NCBI GenBank assembly: GCA_018287875.1
Contig: JAGVVL010000018.1
Coordinates: forward strand, 372,001-436,000
Length of the DNA: 64,000 nt
Source of the DNA: Nigrospora sphaerica
Taxonomy: Eukaryota; Ascomycota; Sordariomycetes; Amphisphaeriales; Apiosporaceae
Direction of reading: 5' to 3'
Positions 56,773 through 64,000 of this stretch are shown here, in pieces. The notes beneath the pieces are model-generated. The model saw nothing but the letters and a program-made list of their open reading frames with translations. It was not told where the DNA came from and did not search any database. Position 1 is the first letter of the stretch. The number at the start of each line of letters is the position of its first letter. Made by a program: the position numbers and the translations under genes.

Positions 56773-56989
56773 TAAGTCGTCCATGCGTTGCCATGCCCTT
56801 GTACCTATGTACCCATGCCGTAACATTACCCCCCCTCAAGAAATGAAACTTGTCCGCAAGTTTCGGTCACTTCTTCCGGGCAATTCTCTTTCTCGTTCGG
56901 TTCGTCGAAGCCGGAGAGTTGTCGTCGGCGTGAGGTGGGTCGATCTTGTCGTCAGCTGCGGCGTTAAGCTATAAAGCCAGTCGCTTCGG

Positions 56990-59900
56990 CGGTCCTGCGT
57001 TGTCTGGATACTCCTCGTGGTATTCCTAGAGAAGTGTGGCGCTGTTCTTAAATGACTCTGCGTTGTACTACGTTGCATCCGGGTCCTAACCCTTCCAGCG
57101 CACCTAGTATTGAAGTTTCCTATAGTGCAGTCGAGAGGATAGCACTCGGTCTACCTCTTATTCTTCGTCTAACGAAGGATCCACGATTTCGCCTTCCGGA
57201 TTCTCGGCCTGTTGTCCCGGGAGAGGGTCGTCTTAGAATCGCCGAAGGCGATCAGCGTGAAACACGTTCGTGCCCTTCCAGTCTGGCGGCGTGTCAAGTT
57301 CGTAGGAGTGTCCTCTTATCCCTTTAATAGTGTAACATTGCTGCGTTAAGGGGAACGTCAGGGCGTCGCCAGGTTAGTCCGTCGTCTATGTCCGTTTAAG
57401 GATAACCACCCTATCCCCGACCTTAAAGTCTGGCTCGCGTCGCGACTTGTTAGCCTGGTCGTATATACAGCGTTAAGATAAGGTAGCCTGTTGTCGTGCC
57501 GCTTTTGTATATTAGTGGAGTGTCTTCACAATCTTCTACGCGTCTTATTATCCGAGACGCTCTGTTATCGGAAGCTTGCTAATATCTTAAGTTTAGTCAG
57601 CTTTGGAATATAGCAGCGGTATAAGGAAACCACGCTCCACTTTATAAGGAGACAGTCCCGTCGAGTCCTAGGGTAGGCTAGCCTAGATAGCGTCCAAAGC
57701 TGGAATCACTAACGAACAGTTATCTTAGAAGTGTAATAAGTAAGGCAGAATCCGTTACTGGATAGCCTAGTTTATACGCTCCACTTGCCCTTGTGACTGG
57801 GAGTAGCCGGAGGATCCCAGTTTCCAGGTAATGCCCAGCAGCTTGGAGACTTTATCGGTGAAGTGAGAGACGAATTGGGGTCCACGGTCGCTCCTAATCT
57901 GCTGTGGTAGTCTAAAGACGCGATATAGACTATAGTAGTATATCTTAATAACGTCTTTAGCTGTCACCAATCGGGTGCAGGGAACGCACTAACTTCTCTT
58001 ATTTAACAAGCAAACCATAATAAGGAGGTTGTTAAACCCCTTTCAATCTTTAAACATGGTCTTAAAGTCTATCTGAATCGACTGCTATAAGCGAAGCGGT
58101 ATCGGAAGCGGATAAAGAAATCCTGGTGTCTTATCCTAGGGGACTTTAAACAATCGGCACACTCGATAGTTGGCCACGAAACCGTCGACGTCTTTAGATA
58201 ATCCTGGCCACCAGTACTGGCTCTGCACTAGCTTACAGAGCTTATTGCATCCCGGGTGCGCGGATATTAAGCGCGAATGGAAGTCTTCTAAGATGTGCGT
58301 CCTTAGATTGTCTTATTTGGGGACCACCAGTTTGCTGTTCCTTAGGAGGGTTCCGTTAGAGAGGGTCCAGGTAATGCCGTCGGTCGGCTCTGACGTAGTC
58401 TTTTCCCGAAACAGCTGGAGAAGGGGGTCGGTGCGGTTAAGTTCGACGGCACGATGTACCAGCATTGACCTAGAGAGTGGTGGCGGTGGTAGGTCGTCCT
58501 CTAAGAGGGCCACCTTACTTAAGGGTTCCACTATAGAAAGCGCTGGTATATATCTGTGTTCGCCCTCCTGGAAGATGGCCAGGTGTCGCATCGCCTCGGT
58601 TTTCTCTTTCTGTGTTTTCAGATCTTCCGTTTTCCGTGACAAAGCGTCGGCCGCGGTATTCTGCGTTCCTAGGCGGTACTTTAGCAAGTAGTGGTATTCG
58701 GCGAGGAGCTCCGCCTAGTTTGCTTATCGTAAGTTGAGATAACGTTTCTGGCTAAAGTATTCCAGCGCGCTGTGGTCCGTCACAATCGTGAACTATAGGC
58801 GCTGAAGTCCCACGAGCTCAGCGCGTTAATGCTTAAGGGCTTAGACCACAGCTAACAGTTCTTTATTATGGATGCTATAATTAAGCTCCGAACCTTGGAG
58901 GGTCTCTAAGTAAAAGGCGACAGGGTGCCAGTCGTTAAAAGCGTTATCCTTCTTTTATAATAGGACTCCGGTAATCACTCCGTCGGAAGCATCTGTCTCC
59001 ACTTATATATCGTTCTTGTAGCCGAAATATACGAGGACTAGGGCCTTTAGCAGTCGTCGTTTCAAGGTATCGAAAGCTTCCTAGCACTCCTCTATCCACT
59101 GGAACGTCGGTAAACCTTGCTTCGTTAGGTTGGTAAGCGGTCGAGCGATCCGCCTATACTCGCGAACGAACTTGCGATAGAAATTGCAGAAGCCGAGAAA
59201 TGATTGCACTCCTTTAACAGATGTCGGGGGTGCCCAGTCGCGGATGACGGACGTCTTGGCAGGATCCACGGCCACTCCTTCTGTAAAGATGATGAAGCCT
59301 AAGAACTTCGTTTCCCGAACATGAAATTCGTACTTGTCGGTGTCGGCTTACAATCCGGCCTCTCGGAGGCGCTGTAGGACCCTCCTCATATAGTCCTCGT
59401 GTTTTTCAACTGAATCCGAAAAAATGACGATGTCGTTTAAGTATACCAAGCAGAAATCATCTAGATAGTCTATTAAGGTGTCATTTATAAAGCGCTGAAA
59501 GGTCGCGGGTCTGTTCGTCAATCCGAATAGGAGTACGTTATACTAAAAGGTGCTATAATAGGTACGGAACGCTGTTAACTCTTCTAATCCTGGCGCCATT
59601 CGGATCCGGTGGAATGTTTATCGGATATCTAGCTTTGTGAAGACCTTTGCCTTGGAAATCCGGGCCATAGTCTCCTCGATTAAGGGAAGTAGGTGCCGGT
59701 CTTTATAAGTAACGGAGTTGAGCTTTTTAAAGTCCACGTAAAGGCGTAGTCCTCTATTCCCTTTAAGCGCGAAGAGGATTAGTGCCGCCTAAGGCGCTTC
59801 ACTTAGCTCGATGAATCCCTTTGCTAAGTTCTCGGTTATATACTTCTAGTATGTCTCCATTTCCTTAAGCGACATCTTCTGTAGGCCCGAGTATCCTAGG

Positions 59901-62110
59901 AGCTCGTCTAACTTAGCGTCATTATTTAAGATGATCTTATAGTCGCAAGTGCAATGCGGTAGCAACTTATCGGACTCGAACTTGCTGAACATATCTAAGT
60001 ACTCGTGGTATTACTCTGGTACCACTTATAATGCTTTTTTACGAAGAGTGTCTAAGTCTAAGGGTAACACGTCCCCTCGTGACGTTTGCTTCTCGAGGAT
60101 AATCTTGTCTATCGTATGGAGGCTAATGACGTGCCAATCTTGAGGGTTTCGGCAGTAGGACATTTCCATCGCCGGTACGGAGATAAAAGCGACGTCGATG
60201 CGTTCTTTAAAACTTCCTGCCGAGCTCCGGCGTTAGATAAAGGGTCCTTAAGAGTCGCGTTCCATCGGGGACAACGGTGCCCTCGGTGGCGGTGTCAGAG
60301 ACGGTGGGGGCACGTCGGTTAGTTTAGCTAACGCGCGTTTTATCTTCGCGATACCTTCATCGTTTCGTTGTCCCTGCGTAAAAGTGGCCATGAATCGTGT
60401 TAGGATTTTCTTATATCGAATTATCGGTGGCGACTTCTCGCAATCGGTGTCGGTCGCATATGGACTGCGGATAACTAAAGGATCCGGATGTCGTGATCTT
60501 CGGCCTGCCAGGCGTCGCTGGTCTTCTATAGCCATCTTTTACTCGCGGCTTTAGGCGTCTGCATTAAAGGTAGGGTTCTATAGAAGCTGTCCGGCTTAGT
60601 CCATAGCGATATAATGTTCTATACGCTGGGGGGTCCATTCCTCGGGGAAGAGAAGATAACGGCAACGAATATCCAGCGTCATATCGTGTGTTTCCAACTA
60701 TTTGCGACCGACTATCACGTCGTGGCGCATATTAAGGACTAGAAAATAGGTTCGGGCAGTAAGACGGCTCTGGATTTAGAAGTGTCCCAGTAGGGCAATG
60801 TCCACTAGTTGCGATAAGGTACCGTCAAATCCGCCGATAGGTTGAGGGTGAAAGTCACGAACAGTGGGAAGGTGTAGGTATCGGAGGAGCCTTCGAGCGA
60901 AGGCCACGCTTATAAACAGGTATCCGCTTACTCCGGTGTCGACGAGGGCCTAGGCAGAGAGAGACGATCTATTATAAGCTATAGTATAGGGGAAGGTAAA
61001 CGGTCTTCCCTTTAAGTGCTTGCTCAAAAAATTAGAGGATCGCTTATCCCGCGAGTTCTCAATATCGACGACTTCCCTTAGATCGGAGTCCACTTATCCA
61101 AGGGTATCTAGTTTTCCGAATCCGTGATATCTTCGACTTAGTCGGAGTTAGGAATCTCGATCGCAAGACCATTAGCGTTCGAACAGGGATGGGGAGTTCC
61201 TATCCACTGGCTGACTAAAGCGTTAATACGGTTTAAACGGTTAACATTAACTCGCTTCTTTAAGCAGTTGTTAATATAGTAGCCAGGCTTTTCGTAGTTA
61301 AGATAAAGTCGGTTCTCTAAAAGGCGACGGAGCTTGTTAAGACCGTGTTAACAGGCCAGGGCTAAGGTAGTGTAACGCTTCTCCGAAGGTTTGGCAGGAT
61401 CCGATTGGTCGACAGCGGGGATAGGGGTTCGGTGATTACCGCCACGGTTTCCGCGGTTCGCGCGATATCTAGGGTCGTCACTCTTAGCAGACTAGAGGAC
61501 CAGTACAATCTAGGCGGCCTCGGTTGTAAACGCGTCGAATCCAATACTGCTCTTAATATAGGAGGAGGCTAGTGCCGTTTGCAACTCTGTTGTAAGCTTT
61601 CGGTTAAAGAGGCGCTTCCAATCTGTTTTAACTTGGCCAGTTTCGCCGGCAAGTCGAAGGAACTTGTTCTTAAAGACCTGGAAATCCATTCCCGCGGCTA
61701 TATAGAGGTTCTCAAATTCTAAAAAGGCAGCCTCCATTTAGTTAGGGTTATAGTACTATTACTAAAGATACGCTATCAAGGCCTCGTACGACTAAATCGG
61801 AGTAGGGTGCGTCTATTGGAGGTAGGGCTGGAGATCATCGCTGGCCTCTCCGCTAAGGCGGCCTTCGATATAGGCCTGCTTAGAGAGGTCTGTGGGGAAA
61901 CGGGAAGCGTTCATTAAGATCTTGTTCTTAACCTGACGGAACCAAGTCTCGAACTTGACGATATCCTTAGACTTCTGATTGTAGAAAACCGGGGGGTCAG
62001 GGAGGCGCTTAACCTCCAGTCGGGAGCCCTCAATATCGGGAAATACAGGCGGTGGTGTGCCTTAAGTACTTCCTGCTGTCTGCCGGATTAAGGCAGCCAT
62101 CTACTGTTAG
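56990..62110 (-). pseudogene. Gypsy gag-pol of the chromovirus
   Basis: Minus strand, from right to left: gag with MEAAFLEFENLYIAAGMDFQ (61737-61510); an aspartic protease with ALVDTGVSGYL near 60940; a reverse transcriptase whose catalytic motif reads VYLNDIVIFSDS (near 59440) where YLDD is expected; the connection SFLGFCNFYRKFVREYRRIA (59081-59275); RNase H ending RLGTQNTAADALSRK (58313-58687); integrase core with QIRSDRGPQFVSHF and SGYSQSQGQVERIN (57767-57970); and a C-terminal chromodomain (about 57170-57010: VDRVLSSRLHYRKLQY, EYHEEYPDNAGPP). Many TAG/TAA stops and the lost YLDD Asp show it is dead. Chromodomains steer integration to heterochromatin. Confidence 0.9.
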
Positions 62111-62398
62111 AGATCCTTTATCTGTCTCTCTAACTTAAGGCGTCTGTGGCGCTCTTGGACGAATCTGGACTCGGTGTTGTCAACGTCGCTGGTGTTATTC
62201 GTATCGGCGGAACCCTCACGGGTATTGTCGGGGTCATCCTTGTGAGTTTCTGTGATCCGGTGGAGGGATCCACCCCGTTTGGCCGGCATCTCAGCGGTGT
62301 GTGTGGGTCGCGCTTGCAGCTGCGTACCCGTCGGAATATCTGTAGGGTTTGGGATATTGATAGAAGCCTTCCTAGGCGGATGAGGAGACCTGTAGTTG

Positions 62399-62614
62399 TG
62401 TCACGGTTCAAGGAACGAAGGATCTGTTGATGACCTAAAGGTTCTATTAAGATGCGAAAACTACAGGTGAAGAGGAAAAGAAGAGGAGGAACAGGCTCCT
62501 CTCAGTCACTGTTTGGCAGGAATATATCCAGCCAGCGGCGGTACGTACCGCCAGGCAGCGGTAAGTCGTCCATGCGTTGCCATGCCCTTGTACCTATGTA
62601 CCCATGCCGTAACA
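62399..62614 (-). repeat. 5' LTR of the Gypsy element
   Basis: 216 bp, complete, beginning tgttacgg and ending ccgtgaca in element orientation. It contains the promoter of the element. It is nearly identical to the interrupted LTR at 54747-54911 plus 56775-56825, which also totals 216 bp. Confidence 0.93.
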
Positions 62615-63640
62615 GGGCGCGTCTCTCCAGCGAGCCCGCCAAGTCTATACAGCCGTCGTACGGTCTGTTATAGGCTATAGAGCTTTAGAGTGGCACCGTC
62701 AGATTTCGAAAAATAGAGCCAAGACGCTAGACGATATCTAAACAGAATGCCTCCACACGGTCACCGGAGCTTTCAAAGCCACGGCTGCCGCAGTAGTAGA
62801 AACGGAAGCCTACGTGTCCCCCTTAGACACATGGCTCAACAGAAGGGTGGCGGCATCGGAAGAGAGGCTCCAACAGCCACGTATCGCATCGCTTATCTAA
62901 GCGAGATGCGATAATGCAGCCAGCTGGATCCTAACAAGACCGACTCGCCGGCGCAGACCAAAAGGCCCTGACGTTCCTGACCGCAAGAGGTGGCTAAGCG
63001 AATGGCTGGCTGGAAACTCAGCACGCAAGGCTGAGAATAGAGACTGGCTTCAGAGATGGCAGCAAAGCTAGATATCACGGCAAAACCAGACATCGCGAGC
63101 TCCAGCAGCAACTAAAAAGCCGCCAGACAAGTACGTCCTCAAGCTCCATAAGGGGCTCCACAAGGCCGAGAGCTCGATCCTCGTTTAGGCAAGGACTGGC
63201 AAGATAGGGCTACGAGACTTCCTCTTTAAGCGTAGGGTTCCAGGCTTCGACAGTCCGTGGTGCAACTGTGGTCAAGGCAGGGAGACCGTCCGGCATATCC
63301 TCGTTTTCTGCCCAAGGGAGAGAGAAAGACAAGAGTACCTCGTCCAAGCCCTAGGAGAACCGATAGACATGGACAGGATGCTCGATACCCCAGGGAAAGC
63401 AGGAATTATAGCAAGATGGCTACTCCGTTCCGGAAGACTGGGGATGTTCTGGCTTGCAAATCAACTTATCAGCTAGGAAGCGGGCATGCTGAGCCCGATC
63501 TCGGTATAGCAGGTCAGAGAGCAGACAAGAGCGGTACGACGCAGCGGAACCTAGGTTTTTCATCCGGCCGGACGTCAGCCCGGAACGGTTTTCCTAGGCT
63601 AAGATGCGCAGGGGGTCCTCATGACCTAGATAGGTCGCTA
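62615..63640 (+). pseudogene. Family 1 LINE ORF2, copy 3, 3' part
   Basis: Continuation of the ORF2 broken at 54746: SLQRARQVYTAVV, then WLNRRVAASEERLQQPRIAS and the C-terminal cysteine cluster CNCGQGRETVRHILVFC, collinear with 46640-47600 of copy 2. Stops occur throughout. It ends before the (AAT)n tail. Confidence 0.88.
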
Positions 63641-63677
63641 GGTGTATGAATAATAATAATAATAATAGGCAGGCCCA

Positions 63678-63835
63678 ACGCTCCAGGATGGTGTTTCTCA
63701 CGCGAAGTGACTTCGCTATTGGCTATGTCACTATAGGTAGCGTGGGCCGACGGAATAAGCGGGGCGAGCCGGTAGGACACCAAGTTCGTGCGCCATCTGC
63801 GTGCCTGTGGCTGCTGCACCACTACGAGCGCCGTA
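63678..63835. other. Sequence between LINE copy 3 and the last transposon
   Basis: About 160 bp of unassigned flank ending in the TA (63834-63835) at which the next element inserted. Confidence 0.5.
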
Positions 63836-64000
63836 AGCTCGAGCCCCCCTCAGCGCACCGCACCATCACCGCACCACTGTTTCTACCACCAAAATCGGAT
63901 GAGATAGATACCTTCAAATGCGAATAGATATATAACTAGGTGTCGTGAGACCTTCGTGTTAAGGCGTAACGATTCTTAAATTTTTTCTCTTTTGTTTAAT
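63836..64000 (+). mobile_element. Fot1/Pogo-type DNA transposon, family A, second copy, first 165 bp
   Basis: It begins agctcgagccccc after a TA and matches, as reverse complement, positions 5259-5095 of the family A copy near the window start, including accaccaaaatcgg and ggtgtcgtgagaccttcgt. The rest of the element lies beyond the window; by comparison the transposase should start about 20 bp further on. Confidence 0.9.

Larger units (their letters stand above)
54747..56825 (-). repeat. 3' LTR of the Gypsy element, split by a Fot1/Pogo element
   Basis: LTR pieces 54747-54911 and 56775-56825 flank the family C transposon. Comparing with the intact LTR at 62399-62614 shows the original cggtaagtcg site at which TA was duplicated. 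Confidence 0.93.
54747..62614 (-). mobile_element. Ty3/Gypsy chromovirus LTR retrotransposon, nested in LINE copy 3
   Basis: Direct 5-bp duplications gggcg at 54742-54746 and 62615-62619. LTRs of 216 bp run tgtcacgg to ccgtaaca on the plus strand; the left one is split by a DNA transposon. Coding order on the minus strand shows the element points left: gag (about 62340-61500), protease, reverse transcriptase, RNase H, integrase, chromodomain. A polypurine stretch (plus 56826-56840, ccccccctcaag) lies just inside the 3' LTR, as expected. Without the DNA transposon it is about 6.0 kb. The two LTRs differ at only a few sites, so it is fairly young despite many stops. Confidence 0.95.
50931..63666 (+). 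mobile_element. Family 1 LINE, copy 3, full length, split by a nested LTR element
   Basis: Target duplications aggcaggccca lie at 50920-50930 and 63667-63677. The element begins ggctgac plus an A-run, has the complete leader, ORF1 (51051-51662), ORF2 up to 54746, and after the nested Gypsy element continues at 62615 with the same ORF2 thumb region to an (AAT)n tail. Without the insertion it is about 4.86 kb, which gives the true size of the family. Copy 2 shows the uninterrupted sequence at the break (atggggcgcgtc). Confidence 0.95.

Overview
This window looks like nuclear DNA of a filamentous ascomycete (Pezizomycotina, probably Sordariomycetes). The evidence is short genes with 50-140 nt GT-AG introns, two dispersed 5S rRNA genes outside any rDNA array, a secreted subtilisin with PA and Fn3-like parts, 2EXR and UstYa-like proteins, Tad-like LINEs, Ty3/Gypsy chromovirus and Fot1/Pogo elements, and stop codons in the transposons that mostly read as CAA/CAG/TGG changed to TAA/TAG, the signature of RIP (repeat-induced point mutation).

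Layout. 1-5259: a LINE (family 1, minus strand) abutting a decayed Fot1/Pogo transposon (family A). 6100-6475: a LINE 5'-end scrap. 6548-16828: a gene island with a cysteine-rich secreted protein, a degraded coding fragment, a chromodomain protein with a frameshift, a 5S rRNA gene, an acidic multi-exon gene and a seven-exon subtilisin-like protease. 17223-18592: a complete but stop-ridden Tc1/mariner element. 20029-24879: a single-pass membrane protein, a second cysteine-rich secreted protein and a second identical 5S gene in the opposite orientation. 25795-27740: a Fot1/Pogo element (family B). 30284-34689: a UstYa-like membrane protein, a prolyl-4-hydroxylase and a secreted tandem-repeat peptide precursor. 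About 35250-42996: a second LINE family carrying a nested Fot1/Pogo element (family D). 44120-47674: a 5'-truncated family 1 LINE with target duplications, lying 5 bp beyond the stop of a 2EXR gene. 49569-50174: a tubby-like gene. 50931-63666: a full-length family 1 LINE, split by a Ty3/Gypsy chromovirus, which is itself split by a Fot1/Pogo element (family C). 63836-64000: the start of another family A element.

The most interesting locus is 30.3-34.7 kb. The gene at 34195-34689 encodes a signal peptide followed by seven 17-residue repeats whose core (PGPSPGVGH or PGPSPGGGGH) closely resembles the C-terminally encoded peptide (CEP) hormone motif of land plants, with basic RR or single-R sites after each core. 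CEP hormones carry hydroxyproline. The gene divergently transcribed from this precursor, 925 bp away, encodes a membrane-anchored 2-oxoglutarate prolyl-4-hydroxylase with all catalytic residues present. I infer a fungal peptide-hormone mimic with its own proline-modifying enzyme; a lineage-specific Kex2-processed repeat protein or RiPP is the main alternative. A second noteworthy point is that two secreted proteins 15 kb apart share a cysteine spacing and appear to be divergent members of one family.
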